Shown here: piece after piece, positions 8,067-16,731 of the stretch
How the letters are laid out: each line of letters begins with the position of its first letter
Position numbering within the stretch: the first letter of the stretch is position 1
Assembly (NCBI GenBank): GCA_024225035.1
Contig: JAAEMX010000048.1
Coordinates: 1 to 46,483, forward strand
DNA length: 46,483 nucleotides
Direction of reading: 5' to 3'
Source: Lentisphaerota bacterium
Lineage (GTDB): Bacteria; Verrucomicrobiota; Lentisphaeria; Victivallales; Victivallaceae
Program-made: the position numbers and the translations under genes
Notes under the pieces: generated by a model
Seen by the model: the letters and a program-made list of their open reading frames with translations, nothing else
What the model was told of the DNA's origin: nothing
Databases searched by the model: none

Positions 8067-9059
8067 ATGAAAGATAATTTTCCTGTACTCGGCTTTGACA
8101 TCGGAGGCACCAAAATTGGTGTTGGACTCGTCTCTTCTGACGGTAAGTTGCTCGGAAAAGACCGCATAGAAAACAAGCACTCCTATCCTGATGAGATCCT
8201 GCCTAAAATGGTGGAAATAGGAAAAAGATTAGTTGCAGATGCCGGTCTGAATATGGATCAAATCCGCGCAATTGGTATTGCCTCTCCTGCCCCTGCCGAT
8301 TTTTTAAACGGAATTATAACTTGCCCTACGAATCAAAAGCACTGGATAAATGTTCCAATTGTAGAATATATATCAGAACATTTCGGAGTAGAAACTCACT
8401 TTGACAATGATGCTAATGCCGGAATGCTAGCTGAATGGTTTTTTGGTGCCGGTCGCGGTTTTAAAGATGTTATTTACCTGACAATGAGTACTGGAATCGG
8501 CGGCGGTGTTATTGCTAACGGGCATCTCATTAAAGGCGCTTCCTTAGTAGCTGGTGAAATCGGGCACATGGTACTGGAGCCGAATGGCATCAAGTGCAAC
8601 TGCGGGCTTACTGGTTGCTACGAAGCATACTGCGGCGGCCTTGCCATTGCCCAACGCATGCAAAAAGAACTCGCTGACCAACCGGATCACCCAATCGTAC
8701 AACATGCCGGGGGCAATATTGATGATGTTGATATGATTGCGCTAGAAAAAGCTGTCACAGAGGACAATGAATACGCTATGGCTCTCTGGAGTGAAACCTG
8801 CGAACGCAATGCTCAGGCATACGGTATGCTTATGAACATATTTAATCCGGAACGCATTATCCTCGGCACCCTCGCCTGGGCTACTGGCGACATGTTTATG
8901 AAGCCTGTTGAAGAACAGATCCCAAGATTTGCCTGGAAACAGACCAGAGAAGCTTGCACCTTGGTTAAGAGTGAACTCAGAAGAGACATAGGTTACTATG
9001 CTGGACCAGCTATAGCCCTGAACGGACTATACGAAAAAGGCGAATTCGAACGCCCATAA
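8067..9059 (+). CDS. ROK family sugar kinase (glucokinase-like)
   Basis: A 330-residue ROK kinase. The phosphate-binding motif is LGFDIGGTKIGVGL (about 8-21). The catalytic region reads DNDANAGMLAEW, and MSTGIGGGVI follows. The ROK zinc motif CNCGLTGCYEAYCGG and the preceding GEIGHM complete the signature. There is no N-terminal helix-turn-helix, so it is a kinase and not a ROK repressor. It likely phosphorylates glucose or a related hexose in the cytoplasm. The ATG is preceded by GGGGGC. It is a single-gene unit as far as can be seen. Confidence 0.9.
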   Translation: MKDNFPVLGFDIGGTKIGVGLVSSDGKLLGKDRIENKHSYPDEILPKMVEIGKRLVADAGLNMDQIRAIGIASPAPADFLNGIITCPTNQKHWINVPIVEYISEHFGVETHFDNDANAGMLAEWFFGAGRGFKDVIYLTMSTGIGGGVIANGHLIKGASLVAGEIGHMVLEPNGIKCNCGLTGCYEAYCGGLAIAQRMQKELADQPDHPIVQHAGGNIDDVDMIALEKAVTEDNEYAMALWSETCERNAQAYGMLMNIFNPERIILGTLAWATGDMFMKPVEEQIPRFAWKQTREACTLVKSELRRDIGYYAGPAIALNGLYEKGEFERP

Positions 9060-9359
9060 TTTTTAGCGTAAAGAGCCTTGTTTTTTTGTGCTCATTTCGC
9101 TGCTGGACCGCGCCCGGGGAGTGCCCCGGCGCGTTATTAATACGACCACGCTAAATTAGCACAAACCAGCCTAAGACTTGAAAAGCAAGTGACTCTTTTA
9201 TAAATTTACATAGACATGCGGTTGAATTTTACAACAGAAAAATATGACCGCATATTAACGCCCTCCGTCATACGGAGTAATGACCCAACGGATCTCCGTT
9301 GGTCATGCTATAGCACGAAACCCAACTAAATATAAACTGTTAATCAAGCTGGATTGCTT
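9060..9359. other. Intergenic region between ROK kinase and uvrC with several hairpins
   Basis: This 300-bp gap has no coding frame that I can support. Besides the hairpin at 9109-9133 it holds a short stem CTCCG/CGGAG (9263-9277). A stronger stem follows at 9281-9305 (TGAC-CAACGG with CCGTTG-GTCA, loop ATCT, one bulge). The last two are adjacent and lie 55-95 bp before uvrC, so they would be in its 5' leader. Confidence 0.55.
9109..9133 (+). terminator. G+C-rich hairpin downstream of the ROK kinase gene
   Basis: CGCGCC(C)GGGG pairs with CCCCGGCGCG around an AGTG loop: ten pairs with a one-base bulge. It lies 50 bp after the kinase stop. The following bases (TTATTAATAC) are only moderately T-rich, so it is a possible but imperfect terminator. 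Confidence 0.5.
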
Positions 9360-10829
9360 ATGGCTGCGGCAAAAAAAGAATTTCATCCAGGTGAGGTTCC
9401 CGCCAAGCCGGGAGTTTATGTCTTCCGTGATCGCTTCGGAAAAGTGATTTACGTGGGGAAGGCGGCCAGTTTGCGCAAACGCATGAGTCAATACTTCCAG
9501 CCTTCCCGTATGCACCGTGCCGACCCCAAACAGCGCTCGCTTATCAAATCCATTTTTGAATGGGAATACTATACTGTCAAAAACGAAGATGAATCGCTGA
9601 TTCTGGAATCACGCCTCATCAAGCAGTATGCTCCGCATTACAATATCCTGATGCGTGACGATAAGCGTTACCTGCTGGTCAAAATCAACCTCAATGAACA
9701 GTTCCCTCGCCTCAACCTTGCCAGAGTAAGAAAAGACGATGGCTATAAATACTTCGGGCCATTCCCTAAAGGCAGTGCTCTAAAGAATACTGTGGATTTT
9801 CTGGCGGCATATTTCGGGCTGCGCACCTGCAAATGCAGCGATCCTGATATCGAAACCCGTAAACACTGCCTGAAACGCATCATAAAAGAATGCTGCGAAC
9901 CTTGTATCGGCAAGGTTACTTCCGAAGAATATCACGAACGAGTTGATAAAATGCTAGAACTGCTGAACGGCAACGTAAGCAGTTTAATTGACGAACTTGA
10001 CGAAAAAATGCGTGAGGCAGCAAATAATCTCCAATTCGAAAAAGCAGGACGATTGCGTGACGTCGTCACTAATATAAATGAAGTTTTCGGCAGCAAAACT
10101 CGTTCTTTCAGGTTTGCCGCAATCCCCTCGGCTCCCGGAGAAGAAGCCGTCAAAGACCTTCAGAAAACTCTGAAGCTCCCTGCTCCGCCAAATGTGATTG
10201 AAGGTTTTGACAACTCAAATATTATGGGTACAATGGCCGTATCAAGCATGGTCTGCTTTGAAAACGGTCGCCCTGCCCGGGACAAATACCGCCGTTTCAG
10301 AATCAGAGACGTTGACCAAATCGATGACTTCGTTACTATGAAAGAAGTTCTGCAGCGGCATTACGGCAGGAGACTTCGCGAAAAGCGTCCGCTGCCGGAC
10401 TTGATTATGGTGGACGGCGGCAAAGGTCAGCTTTCATCGGCAATCGATATCCTTGTAGAGATCGGCTGTCCTCCGCTGCCTGTTATAGGTTTGGCCAAGA
10501 AGCGTGAAGAAATTTTTATTCCAGGCAGATCGGAGCCCATTGTACTTGACCGCCATTCCCCTGCTCTCCGCCTGCTGCAGGCTTTGCGCGATGAAGCTCA
10601 CCGTTTCGCGATAAGTTACCATCGGCAGCTCAGGGTCAAGCGTTTACAGGAATCTTTGCTGGACGATATCCCCGGTATTGGGGAAAAACGTAAGGCTCAA
10701 CTGCTCCGTTCATTCGGTTCAGTGCGGCGTCTAAGGAAGGCTACGGCGGAGCAAATTATGAAAAAAGTTCCCGGAACAGGCAAAGTTTTTGCACAAAGAA
10801 TAGTTGAATTCCTCAAAAAGAAAGATTAG
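9360..10829 (+). CDS. uvrC: Excinuclease ABC subunit C
   Basis: UvrC makes the dual incisions in nucleotide excision repair. The protein has the GIY-YIG nuclease (about 16-45, GVYVF and VIYVGKAASLRKR) and a Cys cluster (CKCSD, HCL, CCEPCIG, about 158-183) matching the region proposed to bind an Fe-S cluster in other UvrC proteins. A UVR helical hairpin for UvrB contact follows (about 198-235), then the RNase H-like nuclease (VDGGKGQLSSA) and C-terminal helix-hairpin-helix motifs (IPGIGEKRK, VPGTGKVFA). At 489 residues it is shorter than the usual 600 or so, mostly through a short linker between UVR and nuclease domains. The ATG at 9360 is preferred over the TTG at 9354. No strong ribosome site is visible. 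Confidence 0.95.
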   Translation: MAAAKKEFHPGEVPAKPGVYVFRDRFGKVIYVGKAASLRKRMSQYFQPSRMHRADPKQRSLIKSIFEWEYYTVKNEDESLILESRLIKQYAPHYNILMRDDKRYLLVKINLNEQFPRLNLARVRKDDGYKYFGPFPKGSALKNTVDFLAAYFGLRTCKCSDPDIETRKHCLKRIIKECCEPCIGKVTSEEYHERVDKMLELLNGNVSSLIDELDEKMREAANNLQFEKAGRLRDVVTNINEVFGSKTRSFRFAAIPSAPGEEAVKDLQKTLKLPAPPNVIEGFDNSNIMGTMAVSSMVCFENGRPARDKYRRFRIRDVDQIDDFVTMKEVLQRHYGRRLREKRPLPDLIMVDGGKGQLSSAIDILVEIGCPPLPVIGLAKKREEIFIPGRSEPIVLDRHSPALRLLQALRDEAHRFAISYHRQLRVKRLQESLLDDIPGIGEKRKAQLLRSFGSVRRLRKATAEQIMKKVPGTGKVFAQRIVEFLKKKD

Positions 10830-10901
10830 GTTAAGAGAGATTAATGCCTGGATGATGAGAGAGAAATGTCATAAAGCATGAATGACGGGTTGAAATTAAC
10901 C

Positions 10902-10925
10902 ACAAATGACGGATAACTGACGGAG
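10902..10925. repeat. TGACGGA-type short repeat (second copy of the one at 5825)
   Basis: The 23-mer beginning ACAAATGACGGATAA at 10902 matches the one at 5825-5847 at all but one position. Both contain two TGACGGA units 10 bp apart and both lie at a gene border: here just upstream of the Sel1 lipoprotein start, there just past the tonB stop. A further AATGACGG occurs at 10880-10888. Confidence 0.5.
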
Positions 10926-10931
10926 GATAAA

Positions 10932-12662
10932 ATGAATTTAAGCCGTTCTCTGAAAAAAATTGCCCCGGCACTGCTGGCAATTTTGACCTTGACCGGTTGC
11001 ATGTCGCTTCGCGAACGCTCATTGAGCAAAGCTGAACAAGGCGACCCAACTGCTCAAGCCATCATCGGCAGTATGTATATGACCGGCGAAGAAAGCAACA
11101 TTAACTATAAAGATGCCTATTACTGGCTGCGTAAAAGCGCGGCGCAAGGCAATTGCATAGCCCTCTACTACATGGGCATGATATACGAATACGGCCTAGG
11201 TGAAGTGACTCCGGACAGGGTCAAAGCCAAGAGATTTTACCAGATGGCCTTCCCGACCATTCACAAACAAGCTAAAGACGGCGACATCCGCTATATCAAT
11301 ATCCTTGCTGAAATGTATCACTACGGCCGCGGCACTGACTTGAACCAGAAAGCCTCAGTCAACTTATTTAAATATTGTGCTCAAAAAAGTTACACTCAGG
11401 CAACAGCCTCGCTTGGCGTTATCAGATTTACCGGTAACGGCATTGCTCAGGACACAGGCAAAGCCAAAAACCTGCTGCTGAGAGCATCAGAAGAAGGTGA
11501 CCCCCGTGCTGAGTTTTTCCTTTCAGAAGTCTATTACGGCGAAGAAAAAAATGTCAACGCATTTAACTTGCTGCAGGCTTCCTCAAGAAAAGGCTACCCA
11601 CCGGCAATGTACAAAATGGCGGTTAAATTTGAAAGCGGCTCAGAAGTTAAAGCTGATCCTTCAAAAGCCAGAGCATTATTTATGGCGGCAGCCAACGCCG
11701 GATACGCGCCATCTCAGCTGAGAGTAGCAGAATATTACCCTGATCGAGGCAATAAATTGATTTGGGTAAAACGAGCTTCAGAGCGCAGCTATGTCCCGGC
11801 CATGCTGGCTTTTGCTGAGCTGGTCAAGAGTGGAATAGATACTAATCCGGCCAAGATTATGATTCTTTATCAACTGGCCCTGAAACTTAAGCCAGGCGAT
11901 CGTAATGTAATCAAGAAAGTGGTTGAGCTGGACAATACTACCGGCCTGTATTTCCCAATAAAATTCTGCTGGGAGGACATTGACGGCGGCGAAAACCTGC
12001 TCCTTTCAGACTCCGATATCTACCGCGTTATTCGTGGCTACAAAGCTGGAATCAAATCCGGCAGCAGCGAAATATTCAAGAAAAGCTTGGCAGGAAATCC
12101 ATTGCCTTTCTACATGAACAATGACTGGTTCCTGCTGTATCAAAACAGATTACCGCAGCTTTGGAGCTCAAGCATTTTCAAAGCTGTTGAAAAAACTGAA
12201 AGCAAAAACGCAGGATTCTGGCTTGGTTACGGAATCTCTGCCGGACTTGCAGGGCAGGGCGGCTCACAGGCTTTCGCAGCTTACAATGTCAAAAAATTAG
12301 CTGAACCTATAATCAAAACAGCTGAGGGCAAAATGCTTAGCGACCTTGCTGCGCTGCTCAAAGCTAATTCATTGATATTGCTTGGTCGCTCTGACGATGC
12401 CTATAATTTCCTGTTCACTCATGGAAGACTTAACTTCAATTCTTCACCTTATATGATTAATTTCGTGAACAACTGGTGCGGTCCGCTGCTCAAAAATAAA
12501 AATAAGCTTAGCGTAGCATCAGGTATCGAAAAGATCAGGCTGGGTGAATACAGCTTCCCGGTTACACAGAAATTCTTTGACCTGCAATATGATACAGTTG
12601 TCGGAGAAAAACCACTGATTAATGAACCGGCTGTTCAGCTTGACATAAAAGCTGCCAAATAG
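10932..12662 (+). CDS. Sel1-repeat lipoprotein
   Basis: A 576-residue exported protein. The N-terminus is a lipoprotein signal with lipobox LTGC near residues 21-24. The next 300 residues or so are Sel1-like repeats (units such as AQAIIGSMYMTGEE, DAYYWLRKSAAQGNCIALYYMGMIYEYGLG and KAKNLLLRASEEGDPRAEFFLSEVYYGE), which form alpha-alpha superhelices used in protein contacts. The C-terminal 240 residues have no repeat that I recognise. It is likely anchored to a periplasmic membrane face. GACGGAGGATAAA gives a strong ribosome site. A terminator follows at 12693. Confidence 0.88.
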   Translation: MNLSRSLKKIAPALLAILTLTGCMSLRERSLSKAEQGDPTAQAIIGSMYMTGEESNINYKDAYYWLRKSAAQGNCIALYYMGMIYEYGLGEVTPDRVKAKRFYQMAFPTIHKQAKDGDIRYINILAEMYHYGRGTDLNQKASVNLFKYCAQKSYTQATASLGVIRFTGNGIAQDTGKAKNLLLRASEEGDPRAEFFLSEVYYGEEKNVNAFNLLQASSRKGYPPAMYKMAVKFESGSEVKADPSKARALFMAAANAGYAPSQLRVAEYYPDRGNKLIWVKRASERSYVPAMLAFAELVKSGIDTNPAKIMILYQLALKLKPGDRNVIKKVVELDNTTGLYFPIKFCWEDIDGGENLLLSDSDIYRVIRGYKAGIKSGSSEIFKKSLAGNPLPFYMNNDWFLLYQNRLPQLWSSSIFKAVEKTESKNAGFWLGYGISAGLAGQGGSQAFAAYNVKKLAEPIIKTAEGKMLSDLAALLKANSLILLGRSDDAYNFLFTHGRLNFNSSPYMINFVNNWCGPLLKNKNKLSVASGIEKIRLGEYSFPVTQKFFDLQYDTVVGEKPLINEPAVQLDIKAAK

Positions 12663-12692
12663 TAAGCAGTAAACATTGAGTTACATATACAG

Positions 12693-12722
12693 CGCCCGGC
12701 GAATATGCCGGGCGTTATTATC
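12693..12722 (+). terminator. Rho-independent terminator after the Sel1 lipoprotein gene
   Basis: Perfect 8-bp stem CGCCCGGC / GCCGGGCG (12693-12700 with 12707-12714), 6-nt loop GAATAT, then TTATTATCTT. It lies 31 bp past the stop codon. Confidence 0.88.
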
Positions 12723-12791
12723 TTAAGCACTTGAGATAGTTGTGTCTTACCTTTATATTCAGTAAAAAAAGATACGGCTAATGAGGTTGGT

Positions 12792-14252
12792 ATGACGGCA
12801 AGACAAAAAAAGATAACTAGAGAGACTTTGATAGAACGCATAAATGCAGCTTTATCAAGCTTGAACGTGCTGTTTACTGAAATAAATGAAGGCACAAAAA
12901 CTTATCTGGACATCTTCCGTCTGGATTTTATTAAGTCCTATACATCATGCCTGCAGGTTTCACAGAATGAGCTTAAAAACTTTGGGCTCGAATCCGATTG
13001 CAGGAACCGTTTATATACTGTTGTTGATGACTCGGCTGATTCAATTGACTGGATTAATAACTTGCTTATTGAATGTAATGGAAAAAGTCTGCAAAAAACA
13101 ATTGAAGATTCTGTATTTGATGTACTTATAGCTACTCAATCAATCAAAACGACAGGCAATGACGGACTGAATTTCGAAAGTGACGGATGCTTTAAACTGC
13201 AGCATGCCGAGAGGCTTTGCCATGATGCCAAGGTGCTAAATGATTACCTGAAATTCCTGGAAGAATCTGCTGATGTGACAGGTCTTGTCAGAGTGATGCC
13301 TGGAGTAGAAAAGTTGTTTTCCGGCAAAGCTCATATCAAACTTGAAGATGGAGTTATAACAGAAGCGTCTATAAAAACGCTTACCGCCAGAGCTGCCACG
13401 TCAGATCCTTTTCGTTCCGGTCAGGTTTTCAGGTATTCCAACGAAAAATTCATTCCAGCCAAGTTGGATAATATTCGGAGTGCCGATAAGTTTTACGGCT
13501 ATGAAGGGCCGCGTAAAATATTTAAAGACCATCTTGAGGATTTTGCTCAAGGCCGTTCAAATGTCCCGCTTCTTGTGAGCGGCCTGCCGGGACTTGGGAA
13601 AACACATTATGCTATAGCCTATACATTTGCGCATGAAAATTTGACCCTTATTTTGCCTGAACCTGAAGATATTGAAAAACCTCTGGAGCGCCTGCTAAGC
13701 CGTCTTGCCGTCAGGCATGATCATCGATTTGTGATTTTCTTCGATGATATTTCTCCTGATAAAACCAACTGGTACTACTTCCGCACCAACATTGGCGGCA
13801 GTCTTTCACTGCCTGATAATGTATGTATCGTAGCGGCTTCCAACTATAACTTTCCACCAAATATCATCAGCCGTGGCCGCCTGGTCAAGTTTCCTATGTT
13901 TGACGAAAAACGCTGCATGGATATGGTTGAAGATTTTCTCATTGAAATGGGTATGCGGCACTGTCCGCAAAGCCTTGTTTTTGTGGTTGCTGAGGATTAC
14001 TGTGAACAGTACGGACAGCATAAGTTCGAAGAGCTCAGTCCTAGAACCCTTATTCGGTATCTGGACGACTTCAAGAAGAATCTAAAGAAGCGACGACGTA
14101 TGCTGGAAATGTCACGTGCTCAATTAATCCCCAAGCCTGACCCACAGCTCTTTTACGAATTTAACATCAAATTAATGCGTTCAGTTTACGGTGAAGAAGC
14201 CATTGACGCATTGCGTGAAGAGCGTTTGAAATCAGAGATGGGCTCCATATAA
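12792..14252 (+). CDS. AAA family ATPase, unknown role
   Basis: A 486-residue protein. The first 250 residues are helical and not recognised. The ATPase domain follows, with Walker A GLPGLGKTH (about 265-273), Walker B FVIFFDDI (about 312-319), a sensor-1-like CIVAASNYN and an arginine-finger-like ISRGR. This layout resembles the DUF815 group of AAA ATPases, but that link is from memory of the motif pattern. No transmembrane segment. GAGGTTGGT precedes the ATG. The next plus-strand gene is a zinc-ribbon membrane protein pseudogene; any functional link is only suggested by proximity. Confidence 0.75.
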   Translation: MTARQKKITRETLIERINAALSSLNVLFTEINEGTKTYLDIFRLDFIKSYTSCLQVSQNELKNFGLESDCRNRLYTVVDDSADSIDWINNLLIECNGKSLQKTIEDSVFDVLIATQSIKTTGNDGLNFESDGCFKLQHAERLCHDAKVLNDYLKFLEESADVTGLVRVMPGVEKLFSGKAHIKLEDGVITEASIKTLTARAATSDPFRSGQVFRYSNEKFIPAKLDNIRSADKFYGYEGPRKIFKDHLEDFAQGRSNVPLLVSGLPGLGKTHYAIAYTFAHENLTLILPEPEDIEKPLERLLSRLAVRHDHRFVIFFDDISPDKTNWYYFRTNIGGSLSLPDNVCIVAASNYNFPPNIISRGRLVKFPMFDEKRCMDMVEDFLIEMGMRHCPQSLVFVVAEDYCEQYGQHKFEELSPRTLIRYLDDFKKNLKKRRRMLEMSRAQLIPKPDPQLFYEFNIKLMRSVYGEEAIDALREERLKSEMGSI

Positions 14253-14257
14253 TTTCA

Positions 14258-14297
14258 GTTATTTCCTATTTATTAAATTATATAAATAGAAAATAAC
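14258..14297 (+). terminator. Long A+T-rich hairpin after the AAA ATPase gene
   Basis: Positions 14258-14273 pair with 14282-14297 over 15 of 16 bases, with one C-A mismatch and an 8-nt loop. It begins 6 bp past the stop codon. No U-run follows, so it may be an mRNA 3' end stabiliser rather than a terminator. Confidence 0.5.
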
Positions 14298-14330
14298 ACC
14301 TTCCTGTATTATTGTAATATTCTATTCCAA

Positions 14331-14367
14331 GAATAAACTTTCAGCTACAATTAAGAAAGTTTTATTC
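14331..14367 (+). terminator. Second hairpin between AAA ATPase gene and pseudogene
   Basis: GAATAAACTTTC (14331-14342) pairs with GAAAGTTTTATTC (14355-14367), 12 pairs with one bulged T, loop of 12 nt. It could terminate readthrough or belong to the leader of the following gene. Confidence 0.4.
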
Positions 14368-14457
14368 AATATAATTAGGTTCAATTCTGAGGATAAACTT
14401 CGTTATATCCGCATTCTGAACTACCTACATTCAGCACAATACGACAGGAGGAATTTT

Positions 14458-15557
14458 ATGCCGGAAGAGCAAGAAAAAACGATGCAAATACCTTCCCATA
14501 TTCAAGTTGTGGTGGCAATATGAAATTCTCTGCTGCAGATGCGGTACTAAAATGCCCATATTGCGGCAGTGAAAATGAAATTCCTCAGTCTGATTCATTT
14601 GAAGTAAAAGAAAATGACTTCATGGCTATCCTTGAAACTTTAGAACAGACCTCTGAACAGGAATCGATTGATGTATACTCCTGTGACGCGTGTGGTGCTG
14701 AAGTAGAACTTTAGGGTAATCTTGCTGCTTCCAGGTGTCCTTACTGTGGAACAAGTATTGTTTCTGATAAGCATAGCCAGAAAATAATAAAACCAACTTG
14801 CCTGCTGCCATTCAAAATTGATCATCAAACAGCATTAGACAACTTCAAAAAATGGCTTCACAGCCGATGGTTCCTCCCCAATGAGGCCAAAACTATGGCT
14901 AAAAGTGATAAGCTTCAGGGTGTTTATTCTCCTTACTGGACTTATGACACCATGACCTATACCCAGTACACTGGTCAACGCGGAACGCATTATACTGTTA
15001 CTGAAAGCTATACAACAACTGACTCTGATGGTAAAACTGTCCAAAAAACACGACAGGTTACCAAAACCAGATGGTCATGGGTCAGAGGCGATGTAAACAA
15101 TCATTTTGATGACATACTGGTAATCGGCAGTAATAAACTGCCCCAAAAGTACACTCTTGAGCTTGAACCATGGGATTTGCATAACCTTGTTGAGTTTGAC
15201 CATTCCTATCTAAGCGGTTTTCTGGCTGAAACTTACTCTATCAGCCTAAAGGACGGCTTCAACACAGCCCGGGAGCTTATTACCCCTGAAATCGAGTCTG
15301 ATATACGAGCTGATATTGGCGGTGATGAACAAAGAATATCCAGCATGAGCACTGAGTACTCTGATATAAAATTCAAGCACATATTATTACCAATCTGGGC
15401 AAGCAGCTTCAGATATAAGGGAAAAATATATAATTTTCTAGTTAATGCCAGAACCGGAGAAGTTCAAGGCGAAAGGCCCTGGAGCATAATCAAGATTGCT
15501 ATACTGGTAATCTTTATAGCAATTATTGCTGCAGCTATTTTCATGATGATAAAGTAA
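14458..15557 (+). pseudogene. Zinc-ribbon membrane protein gene with frameshift and in-frame stop
   Basis: A strong ribosome site (AGGAGG) precedes ATG 14458, but that frame closes at 14521. Adding one A to the A-run at 14473-14479 joins it to a frame that reads on to 15557, except for a TAG at 14712. The repaired product (367 codons) would hold four zinc-knuckle-like motifs near its N-terminus: YSSCGG, CPYCG, CDACG and CPYCG. The first has Tyr where a Cys is expected. A beta-rich middle containing SPYWTYD and one C-terminal helix (VIFIAIIAAAIFMMI) follow. Similar proteins are often misnamed PriA-like because of the zinc ribbons. With three lesions, real decay is more likely than sequence error alone. 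Confidence 0.75.
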
Positions 15558-15590
15558 TTATCGTTAAAGTCGTCTAAATTATAATTTTAT

Positions 15591-15675
15591 GGTGCCCTCT
15601 TTGACCCCCAAACCCTTCCCGCGCCTTATGCAGGCCGCTGCAGGGCAAACCCTGCACCCATTTTGTGCTGCCGTA
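15591..15675 (+). repeat. Structured dispersed repeat, copy 1
   Basis: From GGTGCCC at 15591 this element has the C-rich core CCCCCAAACCC (15605-15615), then GCGCCTTATGCAG, then a perfect hairpin TGCAGGG-CAAA-CCCTGCA (15639-15656) followed by CCCATTTTG. A second copy lies on the minus strand at 33176-33250. It begins 34 bp past the stop of the zinc-ribbon pseudogene and on the same strand. The stem is followed by a T-rich stretch, so it could end transcription. Confidence 0.7.
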
Positions 15676-15810
15676 TTTTTCTAATGCAAAATTCAGCGGC
15701 ATCATATCTTTAGGTTTTATAATTAACTACTAATTGGGTTATAATGGGGTTTTCCGGCCTTTGGTCGGCACGGCAAAGCAGGATATAGCGCTGCCAGTCG
15801 TACTGGCGCA

Positions 15811-15853
15811 GGCAAAAAAAGCTCAGACATCGTTTTATAGATGCCGGAGCTTT
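15811..15853 (-). terminator. Rho-independent terminator of the 15872-16138 gene
   Basis: AAAGCTC (15818-15824) pairs with GAGCTTT (15847-15853), with an inner CATC/GATG stem. On the minus strand the stem is followed by seven U, ending near 15814. It lies about 20 bp past the gene's stop. Confidence 0.82.
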
Positions 15854-15871
15854 AAATTTCAATGGGCTCGA

Positions 15872-16138
15872 TCAGAGCGCAATTACAACAACAGTAGTTA
15901 TTATCAAAACTAATATTACTGCAGACACTATAATAAGTGTTTTTCGCTTGCGCAGACGTTGTTCTTCACGAATTTTATTTGTGTTTCCTTGAGCAAGCTG
16001 TCCAAGCAGGGTTTTCATCCCGGAGAAAGTCTGCTTCATAGTGTTTCTGACTTTTTCTCCCCGCCGATTGAGCACGGACTTTGGCATGGAATTCATCACA
16101 TTCCTTACCCGAGCATCTGTTTCGTCGATGTTTCTCAT
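15872..16138 (-). CDS. Small tail-anchored membrane protein, unknown
   Basis: An 88-residue protein with a polar, basic N-terminal two thirds and a single C-terminal hydrophobic helix (about 68-87, IIVSAVILVLIITTVVVIAL) directly after RLRKRK. This is a tail-anchored layout with the N-terminus probably in the cytoplasm. GAGGAAAGA precedes the ATG, and a clear terminator follows. I do not recognise a family. Confidence 0.65.
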   Translation of the reverse strand: MRNIDETDARVRNVMNSMPKSVLNRRGEKVRNTMKQTFSGMKTLLGQLAQGNTNKIREEQRLRKRKTLIIVSAVILVLIITTVVVIAL

Positions 16139-16731
16139 TCTTTCCTCGTAAATATTTAGCGGGATTATTTATATTTTATAACTAAAAACATACCTCTTAA
16201 GGCATTGATTACTGTTACAGAGAGGGAGTTACATCTTTGCTTCTCAAGGGTGATTATACTATCATTTCATGATAAATCAAAATTTTTATACTAAATTTTG
16301 CACCCGTGGCTATTAATTATCAGTAATTAATGTCAAAAAAATGCTATGAAATACAGAAATATTGATATTTTTCAGAATAATCATGTTTTTTTATTAAAAA
16401 AAATAGAACAAAATCAATAAATAATTGATCAAATTAGAAAAATAGTCTTTTTTGTCTTATATTTAAAGACAAAGTATTTGAAGAAATAGATTATTTGGCA
16501 TACTCAGATGTGAAAAACAGAGATTTTATTTCTTGTTGCTTTGCAGTAAATATGAGCGATGCTAAAATTTTATTTTTTCCGTAAATTGTGTGGTTTTGGT
16601 TTAAAATTATATTTTGTTTAAATAATATGATCTTTAATTTGCAGAAATCTGTGGTTTGGTTCATATTATTTAAGTACGAGGTAAGAAATAATTCGACTAG
16701 GAATAACTGACCAGAAAGGGGACCAGTAACA
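16139..16731. other. Long A+T-rich non-coding region upstream of serA
   Basis: This 593-bp region is very A+T-rich and I see no supported gene. An inverted repeat TTTGTCTT/AAGACAAA lies at 16451-16473 with a 7-nt spacer. A weak promoter-like pair (TTGCAG, then CATATT after 17 bp) lies near 16640-16669. It most likely holds the promoter and leader of serA, and the promoter of the divergent small gene at 16138. Confidence 0.45.

Larger units (their letters stand above)
15558..15871. other. Intergenic region with structured repeat and further hairpins
   Basis: This 314-bp gap holds repeat copy 1 (15591-15675) and a GCCAG/CTGGC stem near 15793-15806. The terminator of the minus-strand gene lies at 15811-15853. 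No coding frame is supported. Confidence 0.6.

Noticed and set aside
14712..14714. Possible programmed TAG readthrough (for example pyrrolysine) in the zinc-ribbon gene
   Set aside because: The same gene also has a frameshift and a lost Cys, and no readthrough element or pyl gene is visible.
12792..15557. AAA ATPase plus zinc-ribbon membrane protein as a new defence module
   Set aside because: The second gene is decayed, the genes are separated by hairpins, and no nuclease or other effector is present.
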